In this document: piece by piece, positions 43,401 through 56,520 of the stretch
How the letters are laid out: each line of letters opens with the position of its first letter
Numbering within the stretch: the first letter of the stretch is position 1
Assembly: GCF_002078875.1 (NCBI RefSeq)
Contig: NC_034410.1
Coordinates: 103,422,138 to 103,486,137, forward strand
Source: Numida meleagris
Lineage: Eukaryota; Chordata; Aves; Galliformes; Numididae
DNA length: 64,000 nucleotides
Direction: 5' to 3'
Position numbers and translations under genes: made by a program
The notes under the pieces: model-generated
Database searches by the model: none
Seen by the model: the letters and a program-made list of their open reading frames with translations, nothing else
Told to the model about the DNA's origin: nothing

Positions 43401-45159
43401 CCAGCTAAATATATTACCGCAAAAAAAAAAGCATTTGAGCTGGGCACGAAATCTGACATCTTAAAACTTGTTTAGTGTCTAAATAGGCACCTAAATCTAG
43501 ATTGTGAGCACTTAGAAATAAGGAAAAAAGGAGAAATGTTTCCTAAGGTGGTCACATTCTTGTGGTTCTTACAAATGCGAACACTACCAGAGGGGAGCTG
43601 TGTTTTGCACCTTTCCAATTCAAGTGCTCTACTTCAGACAACCAAACATAGAGCTGTAGAGAATCTTGCGGGCTTAGTGTCACTTTGGCACTTCCCTTCC
43701 TTCCTGCCCTTGGAAATGCTATGAAAATACTGTAAAAGACAGAAGCAAGCAGCTTTATGACTGCATCACAGCTTTGTTACAGGAAACAGGTATTTATAAG
43801 CACTTAACTCGTGTTCTCACTGCTTTTTTTTTTTTTTGATAACTTGCATGTTTTCGCTGTTAAATTGTATGCTCCCTTCTAGCTCCTGCCATATAGCCTG
43901 TCTAAATATCCTTGCTTCTCCGTAGGAATGTGCCACAGCCAGGCAAGGACCGTGAAATATAAGATGTCCTCTCCTTTTTTCACTTGTGATATATCCTTTC
44001 TTTTCATTCCTGGAAAAGAAGCTCCCAGCTCATCACCTTTTGTAGAAGGGATTCTTTTGCCATTGTTCATATTCAACAAACTGTACAGTGTTCATGCTCC
44101 TAGTCGATTTCAGTGGGAAATTAGGGAGGTAAATAAGAGATAGATTGGTATATTCTTCTGGACCCGGAGACTAATGCAATACATCTCTTCAAGTCAATCA
44201 GATGAAAGTTTTTGATATAAGAACAAAAGTAACTTTTCTACTGAAAAAATTACATTAGCAGACACTGTAGAAGGTGCACGATCTGACCTGTGTGTTTCAA
44301 ACACTGAAAAGCCCATTTTTCTCTCATTATTTCATGTTTGGTTTTGGTTTACTCTCTACTTGTATTGTTTGCAACAATAATGATTTGCATTTAATCAAAT
44401 AATTCTGGTCTAGTTCCATTGTACAAATTGATCCTTCAGGTGTTCACACAAAAACCCATTAGTGTCTTTTCTCTCAGCACATCTTGGAGCAGAATATCCT
44501 ATTACTATGAAAATGGAAATAACCGTATTCCCAGGCAGGGTAAGTGTTGCATAACGTAACTGACACACTACTGAATGTTAACCCGTATTTCCTTTCACAA
44601 TATAATTTATATTAGATATGCAGGACAACAACTGTCACACATGATATGTGCTAGTTATTTTTTAAGTTTTAGCAGAAATCAATCTAGCTGTATGAGTTGT
44701 GAGAGCAGGAACTCCCTCCCCCACCTCTTCCATATGTTCCAAATGAACTGTTACATTCACATGGGCAAAATCCAGCTGGAAATAGAAAACTGAGCTCAGA
44801 TCCTCCTTTGGCATAAGCTAGTAGTTACACTGAAGCTAAAGGGCACCCCTTGATGTAAACAAGGGGGGATATAGCCCTTAAAATTTCACTCACTTTGTTG
44901 TCTTAAGCGCTGAAATAAGAGAATTCCTGCTTTACAGAATACAGGCTCACTCTTTTAAGGGGTGGAATTGAAGGTGTCTTTTTTTTTGAAAGTGCAGTGC
45001 TATACAACCTCTGAAAAACTCTTGGTGAAAATTTAAAAAAGTCATTATTTTTTAAGATCTCTGTTATTTTCTCAGTACTGTTGAGCCAACTCAGGCTAGA
45101 ATGTTAACTGTAGAAAATGCAGAATCTCAGCCGTTTTTGTCAAAGTCTAGTTGATTTAA
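40441..45159. other. CDH2 intron, unique sequence
   Basis: About 4.7 kb with no recognised exon or dispersed repeat. The 150-codon minus-strand ORF at 42,332-42,784 has low-complexity Ile runs and no domain I recognise. Confidence 0.45.
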
Positions 45160-45590
45160 GGGCACCATGAAGAAGACAGGGAACAGCCAGAATGGGTTTA
45201 CTAAAGGCAAATTGATCCTGATGAGCCTGACTGCTTTCTGTGGTGAAATGCCTGACTCTGTGGCTAAGTGGAAAGCAGTGGATGTTGTTTGCCTCCCAGT
45301 TAGCAAAGCTTTTGACATACTCTTTTAGTGTGGTAGTGGTTAATAAGACACCAGTGTGTCCTTATCGGGATGAAAGCTAGCCACTTCCTGGGCAAGGCAG
45401 CATCCAGCAGGTTAAACAAGGTGTTTTTCCCCTCACAAACCACACTTGGATTGCTGTGTCCGGTCAAGGGGCACCTAAAAAGTATTATCAACAGATGGGA
45501 AGGAGTCCACAGGAGGGCTGTGAAGACATCGAGGGGACTGGAGGATGTGACATATGAGGAAAGTCAAAGGGTTTTTTTGTATGTGTGTGT
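45160..45590 (+). mobile_element. CR1 LINE, reverse transcriptase (ORF2) fragment with internal deletion
   Basis: The plus strand shows 'aatgggtttactaaaggcaaatt' and then the codons around 'gtggatgttgtttgcc…agcaaagcttttgaca'. The latter corresponds to the RT motif LDFSKAFD and is here degraded. After about 45,310 it jumps to the later 'aaggcagcatccagcaggtt…tgtgtccggtcaagg…gtccacaggagggctgtgaag' part, so the middle of RT is deleted. No 3' tail is present. Confidence 0.8.
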
Positions 45591-48500
45591 CTAATTGCAG
45601 TCTTCTATTGCCTGAAGAAGGGTTACAAAGAGCACAGAGCATGACTCCTCTCTGATGTGCACAGAAAGAGGATGAGAGCACTGACAAGTTGCAGAAAGGG
45701 AAACCCTTACCATGCTGTTGCACAAAGGGTGTTGAGATGTGTTCACATACACCAAGACTTATTAGCAAGGTCCATCCATAGCTGATGCTGTGTATCAGCT
45801 TTCCTTCTGAAAACTACTTTTTGGGAAAAATATAAGAAAAGAGCAAAGGAAGAGGAATAGACAGGAAGAAGTTACAGGGGAAACTGCTCACAGACCAGCT
45901 GGGAAAGGAAATGATGAATGTCTCCAGATGAACATCCTCCTTGTCCTCCACAGCAGGGTTTCCCCACAGTAGTTTTCCCACAGTAGTTTTCACCAGCTCT
46001 TGCAGAAGCTCCTTGCTGGTTGTTCCCGCTGATGAGACTGTTAGCACTGGCTGTAGCACTCTTTGTTGAGGGGCAGGTGCCTCATGCATCTTGCTAGTGA
46101 TTTCTGCATGCACGTTGCTGGTCCCCTAATGTAACACAAAAGCTATAACTGAAGAGGAAAAGGGAGAAAGAAGGGGCGATTTTCACACCAGCAGCTGTCA
46201 CTTCCCATGAGAGCCCACCACAATGATGCTGTTGAGGGTTGCAGGTGCATGAGAGAAACAGCTTGAAAAATCTGTGTGAGAGTAACAAGGAGGAGATATG
46301 GTGGCAGAGGCTCTGGAAAACTGCCCTTGCAGCTTGGGTGAAAGGTTGTAGAGTTGGATCAAAAGGCAGTCTACAACACTGCAGGCAGAAGGCCTAAAGG
46401 CTAAGATAGCTAAAGCAGTGAGCAACAAGGCTAAGGAGAAGAATCCTTCACTATTTTGGCACTAGAACAGAAGCCTAAAAAGGATGTGAAATATCCAGAT
46501 ATCGAGGGCTTGACTGGAAAAGGACCTGAGCAGCCCAACCAAACCTTTAATGTAGGCTTCCAACTTAAATTTCTCTCTGATTCTCTGCACATAGTGTTGG
46601 GTACCACCAGTGCTGTAAATGTATTTCACGTGTGAAATCTGAAGACTTAAAACCTTTGTCTAGAAATTGCAACAAGGGGAGAAGACAGAGCTCATGCTCA
46701 CACTAGACATATTTTGATCTATGTAGGAAGATGATTAAGAAAAGATGAGTTTAATTGCAGAGTGATTTCTGCCCTTGACATAATTTTTAAATATGGACTT
46801 CATATTTTTTACTCTCTTTGGATTGCAACTTATGAAAAATGTAGATGATTCAAGCGTAAGTACCAAACACACTGAAGGCTTTGCAGCTATATTTGATTCA
46901 ACAGTGATTTCAAGGAAATCTATAATAATAAAGCTTTCTTAATGTCACAAAATCTGCTTAATAAGACTGCTCATAAAAATAAAAGTGTTTGCTGCTTGAG
47001 CTGAATCCCTTCCCAACACTAAAAAATCATCCGTATGTATCAGTTCTTCTGTTTTCTTCCCCAGGCTTTCCAACAGATATTCTTGGAGGAGTCAGCCATG
47101 GCTAGGTTTATAAAAATGAACAGGAACAGGTGAGTGAATTTATGTATACTGTGTGTCTTCAGGGAGATATATAAATAAAATCTGAATTCCTTCTATTTAC
47201 TGTAAATCAGAGCTCAGATAAATGAGGCCCTGTCCATATTCTGGGTGAATTCAGTCAATCCATGTTAGGATCAAACTTAAAAACAGCTTCTAGCGTAGTG
47301 ACCAGCCACTGTGCAACCTAACCAGCTACATTACAAAACAGTTTCTTTAGAGTTACTGTTCCTAACCAGCATTTGAGAACTGCAGGGTTTATTTTTATTT
47401 GCCCTAGAAGGGAAAATGAAAGGGTTATGAGACCAATGTCATTGTTGTATGGGTGAGTGGACTGAAAGTCTTTAGTGAGCTGGAAAGTCACGATGGTCTT
47501 GCAGTTTCAGTCTATATCAGATGCTGGAGAATTTCCTATGCAGTGCTAGGTCCAGCTGTTGAGAAAACTAAATGCATATTTTGCCTATTTATAGCAAAGT
47601 TTTCATCTTGGCAGCACAGCCTTAAAGAAAATATGTCTTTTTTTTTTTTTTTTTTTTTTTTGTAATAGCAGATTAGCTCCGTGGAACAGTTGAATGACTG
47701 ATGGGTACAGACCACTCCAAGAATTATCAGAATAATGTTTTCTAGTGGAGGAAATTATTCTATGCAATTATTTATTTACAAGACAAATGTGGGCAGTGGG
47801 AGTTCCTATAAATAAACACAAGGAATCCAGACCAAACCATGGGATATCATAATTCTGTTTTTCCCATGTTTAGAAGGTAGCCAGGGGGACTGTATCATTT
47901 CCTCTAATGGAGATCCAGCTGTGTATCTTTGCCAGGTATCCCTGAGCCTAGGTATGCAATGGTTAGTCCTATCTAACTTCTGAGATGACTGTGAAGGCTT
48001 TTTTGGTTGGTTGCTTCTTAATGTTTTTTTTTTGTTTGTTTGTTTTTTCCTTTACGAGTAGGTCTTCTGGTTTTCTATAATACAGCAATACAATAGAATA
48101 GATGGGACTATTTTACTGACAGGAACTAAAAGAAATGCAACCCTTAAACCACCCACAGTGTTCCTGTACACACTGGAAGGGTGCCATGGTGTTGCACCTG
48201 CTCCATGTTAGTAGGGAATCTGGAAGAACATCGCCTTTCCCAGATGTCAGGGAACAAGTTTTCAGCAGCCAGTTGAGCAAAGCTCTGTAGCCATGAGATG
48301 AACATATCATCCAATGTGAAGAGGGACTCCTCAAGTTTAATTAAACCTGCTAATAAATATGGAATACTGTGGGTAATACGCCCAAGTTTCATGTAAACTT
48401 GACAGCATCGTGGAAAAAAACAACTCAGAAAGGATTCTGCCTTTGACACACATCAACCAGTGGGGCTGCTAGACCACCACTTACTCAGATGATGAAAGAG

Positions 48501-51500
48501 AAGGCAGGAGGCAGTCTGAAAAGATAGCTAGTTGTAGCCCATCTCCTTGATCTAAAGTTGGATTAACCATCCTTGTCTTGAATACCAGGAGTCTGTCTTG
48601 ACTGTCCAGTTTTTATTGTAAAATAATGCAAAACTGGGGATGCTATAGTAACCACTGCCATTTGTTGCTTACTGCTCTGTGTGCAGATGCTTCTAAGTTT
48701 GATGAAAGAACTGGAAGTGCAGGAACTGCCCGGCACAGACAGTCATGTTTTCCCTTGCTTTCTTCTTCATTCCAGAGATCAAGAGAGGACTAGCTAATGT
48801 ATTCTATTGTTAATTTGCCTTTGTAAGATATTGCTCCCTGAGCCTTGAGATAGAAGGGTATATCTTCTGCTAATCCAACCCTCCAGAGGCATTTTAGCAA
48901 CTAATCTGGTTGAATCAAATAATTCCTGCTGCATATGATTAATTTTGGACCAATTTAATTTTTATTAGTCATGGGTTTCAGTCACCTACAGTTGCATGAC
49001 TATAATTGCCCTTGAGCACATGGAATTTCTTTGTAGATTTGATTCAAAAATGCATTGGGTAGCCCCACCTCTGTTTCACCTATTTGTGCACTGTTAATCT
49101 TATTGTGTCTCAATTTGCACCCTTTGAATGTAGGTTAGTAAAATAAAATCTTTACGGCCAAAAATGGTAAGTCAATTTGCTTCCCTAATTGTGGGATTTC
49201 TTGAGTGAATTTAGTGCTTTAAGAATGTGGTGCCTATGGCACCCATGAAAGGATTAGTTTATGAAGGCCAGCTCTTAGAAACAGCCCAACAATAGTGCCT
49301 TATCCTCCGGATCACTTATCAGTCAAAGGGAGTTTGTTCTCAGGAGGGCCAGAGCCAATGGGTAAACTCCTGTTTACGCTAGCGGAGGAGGTCTGTCTCA
49401 ATGTTTGGATAAATTATCACTTTGTATCCTATTGGAGGTAAAGTAGCATGAGGATCTTAGAGGAGTCTTCAGCTTTTGCTCTTGCAGCTTTGAGTTTGCT
49501 CACTCCCGCCTGTGTGAGGGAATAAATCTATTTTCATGTGAAGATGTGTTGCTTTATCTTTTGCTTCCCCTTCTCCACCCATAATTCCCCTCTGGCTACC
49601 TCCATCCCATAAAGCAGGGGGATTCTCTGGTAGCGCATGGGTTTTAGGAGACCCACCAAACCTGGGACTTCGCAATGAGGAGGGCAGTAAGGGCTCTAAT
49701 GTGTGCCAGCGGGGATAATGATTTTCCTTCTGTGGACAGTGCAGAGAAAAGTGCCAACTCAATAGTGGCAGTGGTACCACTTCTGGCTGGCGCCAGCTAG
49801 AGCTGGTTTGTAGCTAACGACCTGGAAGGGCTCCCGCTACCATTACACTGCCCTGCAGGCACCCAGCTGGCTTTCCAGAGGCCGGATGGCGTGTGGCTGT
49901 GAACGTTGGGTCCTGCAGAGCTGCGCTTGAAGGGCTGCTTCGTGTGTAACGGGATAGAGTAAGAACAAATGAAGGGAAAGCCACACTATCTTTTTTAATA
50001 ACATTCTCTCTTTACTGAAATCCCATAGAGATGTAGCAGACAGCAGTGGTATTAATATTATGCGACTTAGCTGATGCTAAGAAGCATTTGGGAAAACTTT
50101 GACTGACTGGCTCATGCAGTTGCTAATGAGGATATCTCACTTACAGGGATATGGCAGAGTAAAGAGGTTTATTTCTCAGTATGCTGTTGCCCCATCTGAG
50201 AGATGAGAGTAATATTCACTCGAATGGGAGGTGTGAGGGTTGCAAACCTCAGGCCTGACACAGCCCTGATGGCATGAGGCAGCTAATGATGGTCTCCCCT
50301 CTGCTTGGTGATGGTGTCTGGACATGGTGATGCTGTGGGGAGGACCTTTTGATGTGAGGGTGAACCCCAGGAGCAACAGCCAAGAGAGAACACAGCCAAG
50401 GGCTGCAGCGCATGATGAAATACAGATTTCCCCATGGTCTGAGGCACAGTCTCCCACATGAAAGCATAGAAGGATTGCTCAGTTTTGAGACGCCAAATGT
50501 TTTGGGATATAGCTCTGCTTGGCTCTGCGGAAGCGACATGTCACCCACGATACCCTTGAGACTAGTGCCTGATGTGCACTTCTTCCATTAGATACCTATT
50601 TCTCTGTGGCTTCTCTGGGAGGAAATAGTTTTGCTTTTGTCAAAATACAGGAAAAGGGATTTATTTTTTTTTGTTTATATGTTTTTCTGAGATGTGCTTC
50701 TTTTCCCTCTCACAGTGGAGGTGAATATGTGAATAGAGATAATTTGTACAGATTGATCTGCACTAAATGATTCTCATAGCAGCTTCTGTGATGAACCTTT
50801 TGGAATGTCTTTACTATTTCACAAAAGAATTTCAACCACAGGATTCTACCATGGGTACTGTGACTTATTACATTATGGACTCCAATAAACTTTGGATTCC
50901 AAAATAGATATAGTCACTCTGAAACCAAATGTGTGAATTTTTCAGAATTATTCCCAACCATGGAGTGTGCTTGGAAATGTACAGTTCTTAACATTATGTT
51001 TTGCTTAATACAGCTAAATTCTCATATTGCTGCTGTGGGAACTAACATGACACCAGTCTTAGTCCTGCTGAAGTTAATGAAACTCTTTGTGGACTACTAA
51101 ATGTGATCAAAACCGTCTTCATCCTGGTGTAATGTCTAAATGCTGCAATCATTGCTCAGAATGTACACGTTTCACGACAACTCCCTCAGCTGTTTTGAAA
51201 AACAGCGAATAAGTGCTGTCTTTAGGGATCTATATTTTTACCATCCAAAGAAAAAATGCAGTGGAAACCCAGCTGTAAACTTCACGGTTAAAACATTGCT
51301 GCAATCCTGGTCGTGCCCTTTGTGGTATCTTTCAGAAGGAGGGTAAGCATAACTGGAAAACCATAAGTACAGTTTATATGCATTTTAAATGGGCTGAGCT
51401 AACATTCAATTTAATTGGAAGGAGGCCTGAATGCAAAGCAAAGCCTTCCCACACTGTAGAAATCCATATGTTAAAATACTTCCTTTTTTTAGAATTTCAC

Positions 51501-51539
51501 AGTGTTATAGCCAAATGTTGCTAGAACAAGGTCCCTGTG
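45591..51539. other. CDH2 intron, mostly unique sequence
   Basis: No exon recognised. It contains a 14-bp tandem duplication (45,963-45,990), a T24 tract (47,638-47,661) and a candidate conserved block (48,830-49,390). A GC-rich patch at 49,780-49,950 has a 12-bp palindrome GCTGGCGCCAGC. A relic near 51,055-51,090 resembles old amniote repeats ('cctgctgaagttaatg'). Confidence 0.45.
47638..47661 (+). repeat. T homopolymer (24 T)
   Basis: Twenty-four consecutive T. The 70-codon ORF ending in a poly-Phe run here is an artefact of it. Confidence 0.9.
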
Positions 51540-52863
51540 CTGTCCTGTTTTGAAAATAAACAAATTGACAAATCTGTTCTTTGTGCTGCAGCCATTGGTT
51601 CCTTGGTATATTTGCAAATACGGAAACGTAAAGCTGAATAATCCGCTTCTCTCAAGACTGCACATTAGGCAATTAAGGGGGTATGTTTGCAGGAAGGCAC
51701 ACTGGGCATTAGGCACACAACTATTAGCAATAATAAGAATTGGGCATTTAATTCCCTTCATAGGGATGAAAATGTATCTCTGCTGCTTAATGCAAGCCAG
51801 CGTAGTATTATGTGATAAACGCGGATCAATAGAAAAGGATTTTTAAATTTAGAATGCTGTTCCTCCACCACAGAATTGGCAATAGAGACAGTTTCCCAGT
51901 AATAGAACCAGTCTACCTCCACAGAAACAGGAGCAAAGTTATCTGAGGAAGTAGCAACAATGTCATTTATTTTAATGAGGCTTGTTCTCCAACAAATGCT
52001 GTTTCCGCACTCTCAGGAAGGTTCCAGTAATGCTATTAAAAAAAAAAAAAAGAAAAAAAAAAAAGGAGCCCAATCAAATTCTGAAATGCTTCTCTGTTTA
52101 CACAAGCCCAGAGCATCGCATGCAGCAGAGCCCTGTATTCAGGCAGGAGTTGGGTTATCTAACTAGGTATACCAGGGCTTATTACAAAGTCTACCCTTGT
52201 TGTGTATGAAAATCAATTCAGCTCTTTAGCCCAGCTGATAAACAGACTGTCTGTGTCTTTAGGTGATTCATCTGTGTGACGAATGCTAAAATATCCAGAT
52301 TCAGTTTTCTCCAAGTGTGTATATTATAAAAACATTGTCTCTGTAACATGAGTGTTTCACTCTGCTTGGCCTTTCCATGCTATATTGCTATACACCCCTT
52401 TGGCTTGCCAGTCGCAGTCCTGACTGGGGGGAAGAACCCAACAAATTGGCTTTGCTGCGGGGTTTGCCAGTGGGAGTCCAGGGAGAAAACCAAGCTGAAA
52501 CTGGCACACACGCTGCATTTACTTTAAGCTTATATTTCAGCCGCCTAGCAAACCCGATGGGAAACTTGATTTCTAAACATGAACATTATTGAATTTTAGC
52601 AGCTATATTTAGGTCAATCTCTTCATGCCAAAATTATTAGGCTCTACTAGGAAAAAAATACATTACCGTCGAGAAACATGTTAGCACTACTTGTGTTAAA
52701 TGGAATAACTGTATTTTAATGCACTTTTACCCGTACCTGAAGATCCAGTGTCTGCTTCTGACATCATGAAAAACCCGAGAAGCTTGTATCTGGATGTTCT
52801 ACAAGTATTTTCTTTATCGGGCAATCACTCAGTCTGGCTCAGACAGATATTTCTGTTGGGGAA

Positions 52864-53079
52864 ATGCTCTTTACCATTTTTTTCCTATGCCTGTGCTTCT
52901 CCTTTCTTTGTGCCAGTGCAGGTGTTACAGTGAAGGAGAGTTTGCTGAAGAAAATGATCCGGGAAAAATACCGTGCAGAAAAAGGTGAGAGGAACTCAGA
53001 GAATTTAAACATTTGGAAGCAGAAGAAAAAGATATATGCAATGCTACCGAACCAGTGTAAGCATGTGGTGAAAATTTGA
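52864..53079 (+). other. Small ORF with signal-peptide-like start (unrecognised)
   Basis: The frame is 71 codons. It starts MLFTIFFLCLCFSFLCASAG, a strongly hydrophobic segment ending in small residues as a signal peptidase site would. A Lys/Glu-rich, helix-prone, Cys-poor remainder follows (VTVKESLLKKMIREKYRAEKG…). The base at -3 of the ATG is G. I see no promoter, splice sites or poly(A) signal tied to it, and an overlapping frame (52,748-52,933) is also open. It may be a chance ORF. Confidence 0.2.
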
Positions 53080-53956
53080 TGTTCTTTTAGCAGGCATGTT
53101 TTTTTGAGCATGCTAGTTAGAGTTTCACTTATCGCAATGAGTTATCTTGCCTTGTCAGATACAAGGCTGTGGGTTTATTATAGATTAACTTGTGACATTT
53201 TTAACTTTCCTGAAGCAGTTTTGAAATGTGAGTTAGAGTAAAAGCCTAGACAGTGGTTTTTTTTGTTTGTTTGTTTGTTTTTTAAACCATGAAGTGGTAA
53301 TTGACGAAAAAGAGTTTGATGAGTAAAAGAAGTTCTGGACCTGTTACTGAGGATTAAACCCTATTCATAAATGAACTTCATGCCAGGCAGTTGGAGATGT
53401 CGTGCTTTATGAATCAGAAAGGGTGGGCAATGCTGTCTCAGTCTGAAATGGAGCTGCAGCAACGCGCTGCCCCCTGTACACCAGCGGCATTCACACCCAG
53501 TGCCTCTAAAGAAGAAATAACTGCAACTGGTAAAATCAGAAAGGCACAGAAGTTTCATGCAAAATACAACAAATGGCATCTATTAACGTTTGCATTTAAT
53601 GTAGCCATCAGTTCACTGTAGTGCGGGATAAGGTTCAGAATCTGTACAGTGTTTTTCCGGACTTCTTTTTTGGAAGAAACCATCTAAGATATAACATTAT
53701 TGAAAAATCTGTGGTAAAAATGGCTATCAGTTGCCCTTTCACCTTGTCATTTCTCTTTACTGAACATCAAGAGAAGGTGATAAGACACCTTTCTATCAGA
53801 AATACTCCATTATGTCTGCCTTTTCATGTCTAAACTCCATTTCATAAATGAAAGCCATGCTAAATAGCAAGTCCCAATTCCACATGCCATGAGGTGAAGC
53901 TCTTTTATTTTGCTACAATACATGTTTGTAAAAGGCCAAGGCAAAGTGTTCTGAGT

Positions 53957-53996
53957 ATACATTCTATGGACAGTCTAAGCATACATTCTATGGACA
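53957..53996 (+). repeat. Direct duplication, 16-bp unit
   Basis: ATACATTCTATGGACA occurs twice with a 24-bp period (53,957-53,972 and 53,981-53,996). Confidence 0.9.
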
Positions 53997-55849
53997 AAAA
54001 GGGAAAAAAATGTTAATAACAGATTTCTTTAATTAATAACATATCTTTATTTGACACTGTCAGCCTATAACATTTTCTAAGGTAAACTACTGCCCAATAG
54101 GACAGGTTAAGCTATGGTTATCCATGTAGTATGGACAGCTTATGCCATCACTGCTTCCTGCACTAAAAATATCAAGTATGCAATAGATAATTTTAAATAT
54201 GTAAAATAAAATACAGATCCCTTTGAAGTCAGTGGAAGATTTCTCAGAAAATATTAAGGCAGCAAAGATGCTACGAAGGATAAGCAAAGCCCACTTAATG
54301 GCTTAGATATCTAATAAAGGGCAATGGTTTAATGCAGAAGCCATTCCTATTTCCTATAGCAACATCAGACAGTTTATATCTAATCAATGGCAGTGTTACC
54401 AAAATGACGTGTCTGGTCAGGTATGTCAGGGGACACAATGTAAAATACAGGTCCTGCTGCTATCACATGTCCGTGGATCACTTCTGGCAATGCATCTACT
54501 GCTGTGACATTACCCACAGGAATTACAGAGCCCAAGCTATGGTCCCAAGCAGATACATATCACGGACACTTGATAAGTGGTTGGTGTAAGCCAGTTAATG
54601 CAACAAAATGAAGTGAATTATCCTTCAAAAAATACAGAAATCCTTCAAATGCCATGAGTCTAAAAACAAATCTCTTACCCCAGACTGCAAATGATCCTAT
54701 CTAATTGTATAATTCCTCTAAATTAGACTAGCCACATGCTTACTGCTAAGCTCAAAACTGTCTGCAGTATCAAACATATGTTAAATTGTGTGTCTGATTC
54801 CTTGCAACATATCTGTAACTCAAAAGAACACCAAAAAGCTGTCCTGAAATTTCCACATAACTATCGACAATTGAGAACAAATTGTGACTGTGTTGCTGAA
54901 ATTTTGGTGACCCAGGAACATTTTATAAGAAATGTGTTTGTATGGAAAACCACCAAACCCAAGGAGAGGAAATCTCTGCTTTCAGTGAAAATGTTACTCT
55001 TCTGCAAAAAGCAAAAGCTATAATGGAAATTACTTTGCTCACCACAGAAATACAGTCACCTCCGAGTAACTATTTTTGGAAATTCCTTGTTATAGCTGTA
55101 ATTGACAGACTGTGAAGCATTGCTTCTTTTGAACATGTTGAACCTTAGTCATCTCTTTTTTTGGATTTTGTGAAAATATAACATTAGGTATGGTTATTTA
55201 AGCAGGTACCCCATTTAGAAGTGAAGTGCTTTACGGCATATTGAGGAAATAAAATGCAGGTCATGCTACAGAGGACTATGCTGATTTCTTTACAGATAAG
55301 TGATTTCAGCATGTAATATTAGGGACCCAGTTAATTTACAGCTTGAATTTTTACTCCTGGATTCTTGATTTAAGTAACTATGTTTCTCCTGGATACAAGC
55401 ACGTAATGCTTGGTTTCTATACAAGTGAGCAGGAAAAGCTCTGCTATGACGCTAGTGAAGAACCCAAGTGAAATTTCCTGTAAATTATCAGACATACTAC
55501 AGACTTACCAACTACTTCTGATAGAAATCCTACTGCTGGTTAAAATGAGTAAAGTTCGACCAAGTGCACTCCAGGGCAGTCATGCAGTGCTGAGCTTACC
55601 CTCCCGTAATCAGCTGTTAGCTATCATCTCCCTGTTTTCCTCATTACTTTTCACCTTCTTAATCAACTTGGCATAAAGAGGTCAGGAATTCTTGTTGCAG
55701 GTTTAATTCAACAACGCCTCTTTATCTCTTACCTGTCTTAAGTCCTATCCAATTCTCTCTTGCTTTTCCATATGCTGTGCTCTCACTACAATCACTTCTG
55801 TTTGATTACAACTATGAAGCCTTAATTGTAGTTCCTCACCCATGAGAGA

Positions 55850-55925
55850 GCTCCAGGACTCAGGAGATTAGGGTCTTATTTGAAATACTGCCAAAAACGT
55901 TGTGACCTCAGACAACTCATTCTGG
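55850..55925 (+). mobile_element. MIR-like SINE relic
   Basis: 'atactgccaaaaacgttgtgacctcagacaactcatt' follows the order of the MIR core phrase 'ctgccactaacttgctgtgtgaccttgggcaagtcactt'. It is strongly decayed and the call is from phrase order only. Confidence 0.45.
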
Positions 55926-56414
55926 AGGCACATCCTGATGCTAGCACTGGATGTTCGTTTACTCCAAGAGTAATCAGAAATGGGGGAAATGAATCCTGGG
56001 TTGATTTTCCGTGTTACTTGGAAAAATTCACAGGTTTTAGCCTAGATTTTTTCTTTTACTCTTGTGAGTGTCTGCAGGTGTGTCTCCGTTAATGACTGTG
56101 GGGTAGTTGCTGATGAGCTTTGTGTGACCATGATGGCTCTCTCACACAGCTTTGGTAGGTGCAAATAGGCTATTAATGTTATCTCATTAACAACAGACCG
56201 TGGTCTCTGGGTTTCCTTATTTCAGATGTGGTTTGGTTTTCAAAGGCTGTCTATATTCAGTAGGGTTTACCTTATGCCTTTAGTGAAACCCGTGTTATGT
56301 AATTGTAGGATTACACAGAATAATTGTGAGATTTCCTGCTGCCCCAAAGGAGTTCAGCTGCCTTTCCCACTGGCTAGGAGGAGATGAGTTTTCTAGTGGT
56401 GTACGTACCAGCCT

Positions 56415-56520
56415 AGGAACTGAGGAGCCCAGCTTTTACTCCCAGCTGTGTCAGTGATTTACTTAAGGATTTCTCTGTGCCTCAATTTTAGTAGAATAAT
56501 GGTGTTTCTTGCCGTTTGAT
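56415..56520 (+). mobile_element. MIR-like SINE relic
   Basis: 'cccagctgtgtcagtgatttacttaaggatttctctgtgcctcaattttagtagaataatgg' keeps the MIR order 'tgacctt…ctctgtgcctcagtttcc…aaaatgggg'. It is decayed but is one of the clearer SINE relics here. Confidence 0.55.

Noticed and set aside
48113..48449. 101- and 73-codon minus-strand ORFs with plausible protein-like wording
   Set aside because: No recognised family, no splice or poly(A) context, and overlapping frames. Considered a retrocopy, but no poly(A) tail or target duplication is visible.
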